DNA of 64,000 nucleotides from Morinoia aosen (GCA_030386875.1 CM059574.1:6145934-6209933); one strand, 5' to 3'; positions 45,805 through 56,291 are shown, counted from the stretch's first letter. Numbers and translations: made by a program. Notes: generated by a model not told the origin, from the sequence alone.

Positions 45805-46881
45805 GCTGCCCGTCACGCGGCTGCAGGCTGAAATGTGGGCAGCACACAGCGTGGTCGCACGCTGACGATGTGTGCGCAACTTCCCCACCTGAACATGTCC
45901 CAGAATAATTATGAGTTTTTGCCTCAGAAAATTTTGAACAACACCTAATCGTCACATCTGCTCAACAGAAATCATTATTTAATCTTTTAAATGTCATTCT
46001 AGATTCACCAGAAAACTCTGGTTCATATCAGAAGAGCTGGTTAGACTTGAGCTTAAACTAACTAAAGAATGTAATATAAAAGGAAGTATTTCACCGTAGT
46101 ACAATAATTAAATTATCTGATTCACGAAATAATTCATCAATTTCCAGGAGGCTATAAGATGAAAAACATGCATAATTTTTGATGCTCAGAAATCAACATC
46201 AATGCCTGCAGATTTTGCTTACGAAATGCACTACAAATTTAGAATTCATAAAAGCTTCCTAAAACTGGAATCAAAGATTCATTAAAAAATTATTGCAAAA
46301 AGATTTTCTGATTCAATTCTACTGCTAGAGCTTGCATGCTTCTCTTTAACATTTCAGTAGGGAACGAATCACGCATTAACTTTAATTTGTAATGAATGTT
46401 ACGTAAAGGGAAGATCAGGTGGAAACATTATTAAAAAACTTATTTTGTAATGTTCTTATGTGTTGGGACGTATGTAGGTTGTGTTGTGTGTGTGTTTGTG
46501 TGTGTTGTATTGGTGTCTTGGGTAGGCACAAAGTGTTCAGTGGTCAGACTGCCAGGTCTATGAGTGAGTGAAACTCGATTCTGAAACAACGGGATTTGTT
46601 CAAGCTTCAGGCTCTGAGCTATCGGCCATAAACCATAAATTGTTAACATATAAAACGCACAAATTCTAAGGGAGGAGGTAGCTACAGCCACTCAGAAAGG
46701 AGGAGAAAATCTAGTGTTAGGGAGGAGTTAACAAGCATAGGTTAATGTGTTTCATGCATGTCAGTGTAGGAATAAAAATGTCAATAATACTGATTGGTCG
46801 AATGAAAAATGTAAATGATGCAAAAAAAGCGCAAAATCGAAATCAGCGAAACACGTAAAAATAGGCGAAAAGAAAAATATT
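45805..46881. other. spacer, no recognised gene
   Basis: AT-rich sequence. A TGTGTTTG-rich microsatellite-like patch is at 46474-46510. No coding family recognised. Confidence 0.45.
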
Positions 46882-47199
46882 CAGGTTGTTGCAGAACTAG
46901 AGGAAAATTGCAAAATGAAGCGATTTTCAGGAGAAACAAAAATTTGTAAACTGCACCGCTTTCGACTAATTCCAAGTTGGAAAGTTCTTAAATCCTAAAT
47001 ATTAAGCGCTCACGCACCTGCTGCCAACGAAGTTAGGTTTTAGGTGATTAATGTACCTGCACGGAGGATCATATAAAGGGAAATGTTTATGGAACTGTTA
47101 CATGTTTGTATCGAATCTGAAAATTAAATTCATAACATTAAGTTAAGTGGGGAAGAGCGCTATTTTATTCGGTAACTGCATGCACGTCGAACAGTACGC

Positions 47200-48533
47200 A
47201 TGAAACGCTTCACGAACGCAGAACTTGCTGACATTCATTTCACGTACGGAGCTGCAGCAGGAAATACTTAGGGCCCATTTCACACTGAGCTAGCAAAGCA
47301 GTATCTAGGAAGCTCGAACGAGCTATCTATTATAGTAGATTGTCTGCGAGACCGATAGGTAGGAATAGCACTATTACGAGCCGTTGCCTTCGCACTGAAC
47401 TCGCACGTTCAATCCAGCATACGAGGCGAAAATGCTATTCCGAACTCCCAGTCTTGCAGACCATCAGTTCGATAGCTCATGCGAGCTTGCTAGATGCTGC
47501 TTTGCGAGCCCAATGTGAAATGGGTCTTACTTGCTTCACATGTGCAGTTCTACAGAGAACGCTACCCTTATCGTGAGGTTCCTGGACATAGGCTCTTCAC
47601 CAACTTACACAGAAGATTGCGGGAAAATGAAAGCTTGAGGATGAACAGACAGGAAACAGGGCGTCGTCCACGCAACGATCTCCTAGGTCGAATCATTCAA
47701 CATTTTGAACAAAATCCACGCGATAGTACAGGCTATACTGCTCAAGATTTAGGCATTTCATGTCATGTTACTGTATGGCGAGAACTCCACGTTCAAAACT
47801 TTCACCCATATCAATTTCAAAGAGTGCAAAGTTTGCTTCCTGTAGACCATGAGCCTCGCATGCAATATGCTCAGTGGTTTTTGGAAAAAAAATGATACCG
47901 GTTTTTCGAAGAAAGTCCTGTTCACTGATGGAGCATCTTTCACTCGTTGTGGTGTATTGACTACGGACAATTCTCACCATTGGGCTGTCAATAATCCTCG
48001 CATCATTCGTGTTCATCAACATCAACATCGCTTCAGCGTCAACGTGTGGGCAGAGATTGTAATCGACAATTTAATCGGTCCATGTTTAATGCCTTCACCT
48101 CTCACTGTCCCTGCATACAGTTTTTTTTACAAGAAGTTTTGCCTGCACTATTTGAAGATGACCCTCTGATCATCCGCAGAAGAATGTGGTTTCAACATGA
48201 TGGAGCACCAGCACATTATTTCCTTGGGTCACGAAAGGTTTTTAGATGAGCAGTTTCCCAGTAGGTGGATCGGCAGAGGCCGCCCAGTGACATGGCCTCC
48301 TCGCTCACCAGACATGACACCACTTGATTTCTTCCTGAGGGGGGCGATGAAGGAGCTGGTGTATGCCACCTCTTGTGGATTAAGAGCGAGATCTGGTGGC
48401 CCGCATAGTTAATGCTGCAGCACAAATAGCTGAGAAACCTAATGTTTTCACATTTGTACGGCAGTCACTTCATGCCAGGAATGAAAAGTGCCTTGAAATT
48501 TACGGTATTCACTTTGAACACCTCTTGTTGTAA
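47200..48533 (+). pseudogene. DD41D transposase pseudogene, split by a MITE
   Basis: The N-terminal piece (ATG at 47200) reads MKRFTNAELADIHFTYGAAA and stops at the MITE. After it: YRERYPYREVPGHRLF, the HTH stretch RRPRNDLLGRIIQHFEQNPR, LGISCHVTVWRELH and HPYQFQRVQSLLP. Catalytic core: VLFTDGASFTR (first D), the FSVNVWAEIV segment, WFQHDGAPAH (second D) and PRSPDMTPLDFF (third D). The distance between the last two is 41 codons plus one base, i.e. DD41D with a frameshift. Further frameshifts fall at A and T homopolymers near 47885 and 48120. It ends HFEHLLL. Not functional. Confidence 0.87.
47271..47526. mobile_element. PIF/Harbinger-type MITE, 256 bp
   Basis: The left end starts GGGCCCATTTCACACTGAGC and the right end inverted reads GACCCATTTCACATTGGGCT. 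The arms match over about 60 bp (..GCAAAGCAG.ATCTAG.AAGCTCG..). TTA is duplicated at 47268-47270 and 47527-47529, the 3-bp target of this superfamily. No coding capacity. Confidence 0.8.
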
Positions 48534-48870
48534 CAATAAAATGTATCATTCGTGATTGATTTTTTCCCACTCAAAATATTAAAAATCCTTCCTTGAATGG
48601 TCTAAATTAGAATGATTAGGTAATCAATGACACAAACTCTCGCGAATACAGTAATTTTACTTCTTAACTAGATTACCTAAAACCTAACTTCGTTGGCAGC
48701 TCTTAATATTTTAGGTTTAAGAACTTTTCAACTTGGAATTACTCGAAAACGCTTGAGTTTTAAGATAGTTGTGACTAATGAAAATCGCTTTATTTTGCAA
48801 TTTTTTATATGTAGATTCACTTTTTACATCTAGTTCTGAAATACCCTGTATATTTATATATGTATGTATA

Positions 48871-49230
48871 CCAAGTGTTGTGTAATCTGATGGACGTATT
48901 TTACTAATATGCTGAAAAACGCAGAGTAAAATAATTTTCATGAGTGACTAAAACCTCAAAACTCCTTCGTTTTCGAGAAATTATGACCTGAAATAACTTC
49001 AGATTCCCGTAGGAATAGCCTAAAGCGCGCGACAACAGCCTGCCCAAGTAGTTAGGTTTTACTTGTTGGCTGCATGATTTGCTTATTCCAGCGGGAATCT
49101 AAAATTACTTCAGGTCATCATTTCTCGAAAACGAAAGAGTGTTGAGGTTTTTGTCACTCATGAAAATCATTTCATTTTGTGTTTTTCTGTATATGGTTAA
49201 AATATGTGCATCGAATTACACAACACCATG
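48871..49230. mobile_element. palindromic MITE, 360 bp, related to the DD41D element
   Basis: Two arms of about 147 bp (48871-49018 and 49085-49230) are inverted copies around a 66-bp loop, and TA flanks both ends. The arms share words and order with the terminal repeat of the adjacent DD41D element: ATTTTCAT.AGT.AC, AAAACTC and CGTTTTCGAG.AATT. The outer tips differ. It is probably mobilised by a DD41D-type transposase. Confidence 0.75.
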
Positions 49231-49275
49231 TATGTATAGATATTCAATTTTATTTATACTGTAGACTAATTTATA

Positions 49276-49515
49276 ACGGGTGTCCCAATAAAAACGATGC
49301 CCAATTTTGAAGGGCTAAATTCAGAAACCATTAAACTTACGAAAAATTTAAAATTCACATTTTGTTTCTCAATATTGTTCTATCTCTGCACAAAATTTCA
49401 GAATTGATCCAACAGTTTTCCTTAAGCATATTTTTAGTGACCGACACTGAAAACCTGTTTGCATACTTTTGTAAAACTTTTTTTAATTTTATGATATACC
49501 TTTTGTCGATTTATA
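49276..49515. repeat. left terminal inverted repeat of the long-TIR element
   Basis: Pairs with 56180-56289 over its outer 125 bp (AAACTTAC.AAAAATT, CACATTTTGTTT, ATCTCTGCA) and with 53545-53660 over its inner part (ATTTTTAG.GACCGA.ACTGA, AAACCTGTTTGCA). Similarity fades after about 49510. Confidence 0.72.
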
Positions 49516-49830
49516 AACACATTAACGCAAAATATACCGAAGAATTGCAAATTTAACAACGACGAACCATTGAATAGAACAGGGAATAGAAATATAAAGA
49601 CAGTGCCGAAAAAAATTCCAACAACGACAAATTATAGCGACACCCAGCAGAATGAATGATAGTGAAACTATACATCAGAACAATAATTAAAGAAGCATTT
49701 TGTTGTGACAGAGTAGGTTTATTGTAACAACGTTCATAAAGGATAACAATTGTACAAAAAATAGTAACGTGCGTAAATATTATTGTAACAAATTAACAAT
49801 TTCTTACACAGTTATTTACAAGCAAAATAA

Positions 49831-50374
49831 GGTAAATGTGTAGCGTTGGTCAGTAATCGATTTTCCACTTTTCGGTGCCTAGAAATAGGTAATTAGATCT
49901 AAATAGACAATTTTTCTTCTATGCACTTTCTTCTATGAGTATTTAACGAGTTATGGAGCTAGGTTTAGTTTTGTCTTTGATGACGAATGCGCTCGAATAA
50001 ACAGTTACTCATCGATTTCCGAATTTTTGTTGCTTGAATCATGGTAATAACATCGAAATAAACTACTTTTCTTCTATACACTTTTTTCGCCAAATGAGTA
50101 TTTAACGAGGTATAGCGGTAGGTTTGGTTTCGTCTTTGATGACGATCGCGCTGGAAGCGAGACCACATGGCAGTGATGCCCTACCACGGGATCGATGAAT
50201 TTCTTTCTGCTTCAAACACTGGAGTTGCGGTAACTTATTTACCGCTAAAACTCGTAAAGTATTCATTTCCGACGGAAAGTGCACAGAAGAAAACTTGTTT
50301 ATTTCGATCTAATTAAGTACGATTAGACACCGAAAACTGGAAAATCGATTACTGACCAACGCTACACATTTACC
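49831..50374. mobile_element. MITE with 8-bp target duplication, 544 bp
   Basis: Inverted ends GGTAAATGTGTAGCGTTGGT extend to about 60 bp through TCAGTAATCGATTTTCCA and CGGTG..TA. CAAAATAA is duplicated exactly at 49823-49830 and 50375-50382. The interior holds two direct copies of a unit of about 120 bp (CTTCTAT.CACTTT... GAGTATTTAACGAG...GTCTTTGATGACGA...GCGCT). The 8-bp target fits hAT or P-type transposases. No coding sequence. Confidence 0.82.
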
Positions 50375-50530
50375 CAAAATAAACAGTAAAGTAGCCATAT
50401 AGCATAGTACATAATGCATATTGAGACTATCTAAATAAAATTATTGAAATTTGCAATAAAGAATGAACATCATACGTGAGATATCGAAATTATGCTCAAA
50501 AGAAAATATCTTGTTGATTGAGGTACTTGA

Positions 50531-51470
50531 TCAAGTAGCTGTTGGCATGGGTGTTGTGAGCCACAATGGCTTGAGTGACAGACGGCACGCACGTATCAAT
50601 GAGACGACAGAGCACTTCCTCCCGGTGCTGAGTGACTTTCCTGCTCTGCGCGCTGCAGCCACGGTGCATGCCTCCGCGACGTCATTCAGACGATGCTCCA
50701 TTGTCATCTTCGACTCTGAGAAGCAATTTTCTATCGGGTTGAGAAAGGGAGACCACGGTAGAAGGAAGCGGACGTGGCGATCTGGTAGTACCTCTAGCAC
50801 TGATCCATGGCACGGGGCGTTGTCTAAATAACAGCGTCGGGTTCATCCTCTAGAGTCTAGAATAACCTCTAACGACTGCAAGAAATTAGCAAAAACGTCT
50901 TTTTTGTTGAATGCGTGTTGGTTTCATGATAGAAAATGCCTGCTTGATCTGAAATAGCAGAAAGGACAGTGATGTTGCCGCCCTTATCCCCACCCAACTC
51001 TTGCTACACGCTCCCCCCTGCTACTTTGCCAACGTGCGTCTCGTGTGTAGGTTGAAACCCATCTCATCAATGTAGATCCTGTGCTTCTGAAGGCCTGTTT
51101 CGTACATGAAGTGAGCGTACTCCAGTCGCTTCACTTTCGTTCCCTCGGTGTTGCGCTGCGTGAGGACGTTGCGGCACTGTTTGACGGTGATCAGTTCGCC
51201 GTCCAAGGCCTTATCAACTCTGGCATCTGAGACGTAAAGGCTTGCGATAGAAAGGGGCACGGAGAGTTCTATTGAGATCCTTGACGGTGTTGGTTGGAGT
51301 AGCTTCAATCAACATTACAAGTAAATCCAGGCTCTCATTATATATCATCTTCTTGCGACCACAAGGCTCGCACCCACCAGCTGGCAACAGATTGTCGTTG
51401 TTGGTAAGACCTTACAATGGAATAAGCGGTGATACGCTTCACTCCCAGCTTTTGAGCAGAAATACATAAG
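50531..51470 (-). pseudogene. IS630/Tc1/mariner-type (DDE_3) transposase pseudogene
   Basis: Read on the minus strand: an HTH-linker piece NLLPAGGCEPCGRKK and NESLDLLVMLIEATPT; then VDKALDGELITVKQCRNVLT; KRLEYAHFMYE; the first catalytic region IYIDEMGFNLHTRRT; then YLDNAPCHGSVLEVLPDRHV (second D) and LPWSPFLNPIENCFS (third acidic residue, E). The last two acidic residues are only 30 codons apart, shorter than is usual, perhaps through deletion. Stops and frameshifts break the gene, notably between 50830 and 51020. It lies within the long-TIR element in a suitable position to be its own transposase. Confidence 0.75.
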
Positions 51471-51746
51471 GAAGTTTTCATTAGCCAGGAACTTGTCCTC
51501 GATCCACTGTTTGTCAGTCTATAAAATTACGACGCTGCGATGAGGAGGCATTTTTACGAGCTTCTGAAATTTCTGCAGCAACGGTTAACAACTGTGGAGG
51601 AACTAACGCCATGTATCACACGTGCACCGGCAACGTCAGAGTTATTCTGCTAAATTCCATTACTTCCAGGTCAGCGGATATTGCATCTTCCACTGACCGG
51701 AAGTATTGGAATGTAGTCGATATTATCCTCGGGTGTCGTCCAGACT

Positions 51747-51918
51747 CCCGAAAGTCAAAATCCCGAATGTCGAAATCCCGTATATATAAATCCCAAAAAT
51801 CAAAATCCCGAATGTTGTAATCAGGGTTACCAACTGACAAGTATTTCACTGCCAAATATGGGCGGGAATTAGATATTCGGGATTTTGACTTACGGGATTT
51901 TGGCATTCGGGATTTCAA
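51747..51918. repeat. AATCCCGAATGTC foldback repeats
   Basis: Four diverged plus-strand copies of a 15-16 bp unit (AATCCCGAATGTCGA and AATCCCAAAAATCAA types) at 51747-51822 face three inverted copies (ATTCGGGATTTTGAC types) at 51867-51918, able to form a stem. It may be the tip of an unclassified foldback element. Confidence 0.6.
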
Positions 51919-52198
51919 TGCAAACCCATTATCTTTTTTAGTATGGAAGTGCGGAAAAATGATTTCTCTCGTCAATAGGAGTTTAAAAGATGATGTTACA
52001 ACTGACTTTTCGTTACTATTTTTTTGCATCTGTTTCATTATTTTGAACCAGTCATACTGGTCATACGAAGCATTGTTACAAGATTTGATTATTTAAAAAA
52101 ACTGCATCATTGATGCTCCTCAGCTTGCGAATAAAAAACAAGGCAACATCGCTACACGTAAAGTCATTTTTATTATAAATGATCAAATAAAACTGAAC

Positions 52199-52228
52199 GA
52201 ACGTTTCGGTCTAACTGTCCATCTTCAG
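52199..52228 (-). ncRNA. hammerhead-like motif, pair B left arm
   Basis: Minus strand: CTGAAGA, T, GGAC-AGTTA-GACC, GAAACGTTCGTT. One pair of stem II is broken (GGAC with GACC). After GAAA, AC-GTTC-GT can make the short stem III with the GTT cleavage triplet. Confidence 0.5.
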
Positions 52229-52361
52229 CAAGAAAAATTTTCTGTAAAACGAAACCAAATAAAAGAAATTAAAGCACTAAAGTAGTATATATACAAAATC
52301 TAAACTTTGAAAAAACACAAACAACGGTAAAAAATATGTAAAAGATAAAGGAAAAACTGAA

Positions 52362-52496
52362 TTACGTATTGGCAACATGAAGCGGGAAAGCACTTTGGGT
52401 GTCATTGAGAGCAGGTTTCATTTTGTAAATATACAAAGATTCGAGAAGGCGCAGATCTGTTTTGTAAGAGGTACCGGCCAAGATTTTAAAGTCATT
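52362..52496 (-). pseudogene. Penelope-like protein C-terminal fragment (left arm)
   Basis: 45 codons, NDFKILAGTSYKTDLRLLES through KMKPALNDTQSAFPLHVANT and stop, the conserved tail after the GIY-YIG domain. It parallels IELRILEYLF...KPKLNDMQSAYPLQIV of pair A, so both pairs belong to related families. Confidence 0.82.
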
Positions 52497-52563
52497 TAAG
52501 TGGGGTCCCCCCCACTGTCCTGTTAGATCTCATGCGGAAGAGTGCAGTGTTCCGGTCTCCCTA

Positions 52564-52698
52564 AATGATTTTAAAATCTTGGCCGGTACCTCTTACAAAA
52601 CAGATCTGCGCCTTCTCGAATCTTTGTACATTTACAAAATGAAACCTGCTCTCAATGACACCCAAAGTGCTTTCCCGCTCCATGTTGCCAATACGTAA
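52564..52698 (+). pseudogene. Penelope-like protein C-terminal fragment (right arm)
   Basis: The inverted copy of the previous fragment, also 45 codons and open, with the same residues apart from synonymous or minor changes. It begins inside the protein and has no start codon. Confidence 0.82.
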
Positions 52699-52831
52699 TT
52701 CAGTTTTTCCTTTATATTTTACAGATTTTTTACCGTTGTTCGGGTTTTTTTGAAGTTTAGATTTTGTATACATACTACTTTAGTGCTTTAATTTCTCTTA
52801 TTTGGTTTCGCTTTACAGAAATATTTTCTTG

Positions 52832-52865
52832 CTGAAGATGGACAGTTAGTCCGAAACGTTCGTTC
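52832..52865 (+). ncRNA. hammerhead-like motif, pair B right arm
   Basis: CTGAAGA at 52832-52838, then T, stem II GGAC-AGTTA-GTCC, GAAAC, loop GTTC and GTT. All conserved hammerhead blocks occur in order. Deviations are one unpaired T before stem II and poor stem I pairing. This is the best of the copies. Confidence 0.55.
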
Positions 52866-53660
52866 CGTTTTATTTGATCATTTTTAATAAAAATGACTTT
52901 ACGTGTAGTGATTTTCGCCTTGCTTTTTATTTGATTATTTGTTACAGAAAATGAACGTCTGTTGCAACATACTGAGAATGTTATAAGATTTGAAGCAACG
53001 TTAGATGTATTTGTCTCGGTCACTATATTATGCGTATGTTATCAATTTTACAGCGTCGTCACTAGATTTGTACTGGATGTAGTTGTATTTTGAGCCGCTG
53101 TTATTAGTTTTTATTCGCTGTTATGTGATAGTGCACACTTTTACTCTATTGTGTTGACGTGTGGTTATAAATCGAGAAAAGGTGTACTAAAACCATGTTT
53201 ATAATAACGTTCAACCGTTTATTAAATGGAATATGCTACTAAAATAAAAATAAAACAATCAAAATGTTCCTCTTACTGTTCGTTTCCTTCGGTGTGTCCT
53301 CTGTTTCTCTCAATACACAGTTACATTCGCCTCCACATTCCCGCCATCACTCGTCGAACGAAAGCATCTTCTCCTCGGAGCAAATTCGCTTTATTTCCAA
53401 TTCTTTGCTTCAGTTCGTCGGTATCGCGTAGTGGAGAGCTATGAACCTTAACCTTTACAACAAAAGGAGGAACATTTCGACTTTTTATTTTAGTGGCATT
53501 TTCCCTTTAGTAAACGGTTCAAAGTTGTGAAACACGTGGTTTTAATATCATGAAATTCGAGGTATAGCAAAAGTGTGCAAACAGGTTTTCAGTATCGGTC
53601 GCTAAAAATACTGCTTATAGAAAACGGTTAGATCAATTCTTCTAAAATTTTGTACAGAGA

Positions 53661-56171
53661 AAGAAAGAAAGAAAAGAAAAGAAAAACATTTTATTTCCAA
53701 TAAAGTACAAACATGAAATGTCGATACATTGGTTTTTAAAACACCTTAACATTAACATCCTTAAATGATTATAACACATTGGTATCGTAATATCCGTGTA
53801 GAATGTTGAAACAAAATGATTGATAGAAAAGTACAACAAAAATGAGTTCCTTTCCGTGCCTAATCTGATTTTGAAACTAAGAGAGCACAATCGCGACGCT
53901 CATTTGAAAAACACTTTCATTAATGCGCACATGTATTGAAAAATGAAAGCGAAAAATGCATTCAAATACCTTAGCATAGAGGCCCTTAATTGCTATTTAT
54001 ACATGGTTATCGTAATACCAATGTTAAGTGTTGAAACATATGATTTAGATCCTTAATTGCTATTCATACATGGTTATCGTAATACACATGATAATTGTTG
54101 ACACAGGATTTAGAGAGAAGCACAAGTTAATAAAAAATAAACAATAATACATATTTATAAAAGGATCGTTTGCATTTGGAGTGAGGCACTAAGTTTCAGT
54201 TTCTGTGTTTCAATTTCTAAGTTTCAATTTCTGAAATTTTTTCTAGAAAGTAAAAATTTATCTTATTTCACGTTCGCTAAGTCATTCTAATATTGATCTT
54301 ACTTATTCCTGTCGACTATAATGAGCATCACAACTGTTGGTTCCATGCAGCGGAATGAAGGTTGCTTTTCCACAATTAGTAGAACTTCATCTGTGGTGCC
54401 GGGAAATGGAAATGGAGCTTATTATTTTTCTAATAAATTATCAACTCCAAAATCCAAAAATTCCTTTCGCCCATCCGACAACACTTCACCCCCTCTTCCG
54501 GTGATGCCCCGCATCCGGTCATGCCTCTACATTTGGTTACACTTCATATTTGTTTATATCCTACATCCGGTGAAAACCCACATCCGGTCCTTCTTCCCTA
54601 TGTAAGGTGTCCCAACGATAATATTTGTTATAACAAAATACAAAATGGTTATGATATTTCTTACTTACGCTAATAGTACTGGCGCAAAGAGTTCATCGGG
54701 GTTAAAGACATGAAAAGTATTGTTTTACTTTGCTAGCTGTATTATTTTCAACATAGGTGGAGCCGTACAAAAGTTAACTATCTAAAATTAGTGTTTTGTA
54801 GCATATTCACGAGAATAAAAAGGTAAGAAGAGTTTACCACACAAAGCTTACGACAGCAATTTGAGACCAGAATAAGAAGAATAAAATAATGATCTTTAAA
54901 GTTATGACATTCGTCGAATCCGAGGCCTTTTTTAATTAAATGTTTCAATGAGACCGAAGTAGAGAAAGTAGTTACTAAAATACCCTCACATTTAACATCC
55001 TCTCTCTCTTTGCGGTAATTAATTTGGGTTTGGAAATGCAAAATGAATGTGAGTCACTAAGAACACAAAATCCCTGTGACACATAGCTGAAAATACTCTT
55101 GTTAGGGTGCGCGTTATTGGATCACGAGTCCGTAATATTTGCTACATAGCTGGAACACCAATGCACACACGAGCGCAGGAAAGTAAGAAATTGCTAATGA
55201 ACTACGTCGCTTGTTCAAAAAGCTTCAATATGAGCGAAAAGTACTTTCGAGTATCTTAAAGTTAAGACCATGACTTGAGATCGAATACATGAGGATCGTA
55301 ATATTTATATAGGTTAATTTTGAAACAAATGGTTGGGAGAAAAGTACAAAGAAAATTCATTCCTTCCATTGTGTTGATATCAAATACATGAGGATCGTAA
55401 TATTTATATCGGTTAAGTTTTGAAACAAATAATTGGGAGAAAAGTACGTAGATAAATGCATTCCCTCCGTTGTGTTGGTCTGATTTTAGCACTGGATTAT
55501 ATTTCAAGTGGTCAAGAAAACACTGTACATGTGATGCGTTGATAAGGACACTCTAGTTGGTGCACTTCCATATTGAAATTTGAGCTTACGAACGTTGGAA
55601 CTAGTGAAATGAGGGATTAAAGTTGAGAGTAAAACGGGTAGATCCAAAATTAATTTGCATCTTTGACTGCGAGGTTGATGTTAGAGGCAATTTTACATTG
55701 TTTTATATCAACTAGTAAGCTAAAATACCTGGTACGGATGAAATGAAAGATTTTATAATAACGGAAAAATTTAAATTTCGTATACTACAAACTTTGGCAC
55801 AGAAAAATTCACCAGGTTCAAAATAGATGAGAGGGACTGATGTACAATGCCAACCGTAACATTATCAAAATTGCTGGGGCAAAACGAGAAAGTCAAAACA
55901 ACCTCAAATGGTGTGGCCGAAGCATACTGGAAGAGTGTAAGGGACGACACTGCGTCACACAAGATCGACATGAGCATTTTAAAGGGGAATATGTTCTAAA
56001 CATACAGACACGCACATACATACACCTATATGCACACGCATATACACACATATACGCACATATGTGAGCTATATGTGCGTACAGACGTACATGTACTTAA
56101 TACTCGTGTACGGGCAGTCATATTGCATGTGCATATTATCCATCTCTGGATAATATGATCTCTGTCTCGAT
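53661..56171. mobile_element. unclassified 2.5-kb insertion in the right TIR
   Basis: It separates two parts of the long-TIR element's right repeat. TACAGAGA (53653-53660) and TGCAGAGA (56172-56179) flank it, an 8-bp repeat with one mismatch. It starts with a GAAA-rich tract and ends ATGATCTCTGTCTCGAT; I see no terminal repeats. Inside, diverged copies of a unit with ATCGTAATA...GTTGAAACA recur (near 53780, 54010, 54065, 55295, 55395), two of them as a tandem pair of about 118 bp at 55280-55490. No coding sequence recognised. Confidence 0.55.
56008..56095. repeat. CACATA/TATGTG microsatellite with palindrome
   Basis: An alternating purine-pyrimidine run of ACACGCACATACATACAC type followed by CGCACATATGTGAGCTATATGTGCG, which can fold back. 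It lies near the right end of the unclassified insert. Confidence 0.7.
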
Positions 56172-56291
56172 TGCAGAGATGGAACAAAATGTTAAAAAAC
56201 AAAATGTGACTTTTCAATTTTTGTAAGTTTAATTGTTTCTGAATTACAGCCTTTGAAAATTGGGTAGCGTTTTTTTTTGGGACACCCTGTA

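Larger units (their letters stand above)
46882..48848 (+). mobile_element. DD41D Tc1/mariner-superfamily transposon with long inverted repeats
   Basis: Imperfect inverted terminal repeats of about 170-200 bp (46882-47050 and 48650-48848). The right end inverted reads CAGGGTATTTCAGAACTAGA and the left CAGGTTGTTGCAGAACTAGA. Both continue to ATTGCAAAAT, AATTCCAAGTTG and GCTGCCAACGAAGTTAGGTT. TA follows the right end (48849-48850) and TATT precedes the left. The transposase pseudogene lies between. A Harbinger-type MITE (47271-47526) is nested in the gene. Confidence 0.82.
52095..52928. mobile_element. Penelope-like element, inverted pair B
   Basis: Left arm on the minus strand (52133-52500) and right arm on the plus strand (52560-52928) are inverted copies of about 368 bp around a 60-bp centre. 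Each has a 45-codon piece of the Penelope-like C-terminus, a 3' UTR and a hammerhead-like motif. A perfect 12-bp direct repeat ATTTGATTATTT flanks it (52083-52094 and 52929-52940). The left arm has a 38-bp extension (52095-52132) missing from the right arm. This is the same architecture as pair A, in mirror orientation. Confidence 0.87.
49276..56289 (-). mobile_element. long-TIR Tc1/mariner-type transposon with several nested insertions
   Basis: Ends ACGGGTGTCCCAA (left) and CAGGGTGTCCCAA (right, inverted), each next to TA (49274-49275 and 56290-56291). The terminal repeat extends about 240 bp. The left is 49276-49515. The right lies in two parts, 56180-56289 and 53545-53660, because a 2.5-kb insert separates them. 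Inside are a minus-strand transposase ruin (50531-51470), an 8-bp-TSD MITE and a Penelope-like pair. Without inserts the element would be about 3.1 kb. Confidence 0.72.

Noticed and set aside
49276..56289. The two GGGTGTCCC ends as unrelated solo fragments 7 kb apart
   Set aside because: The similarity extends about 240 bp once the insertion in the right repeat is allowed for, TA flanks both ends, and a matching transposase type lies between.
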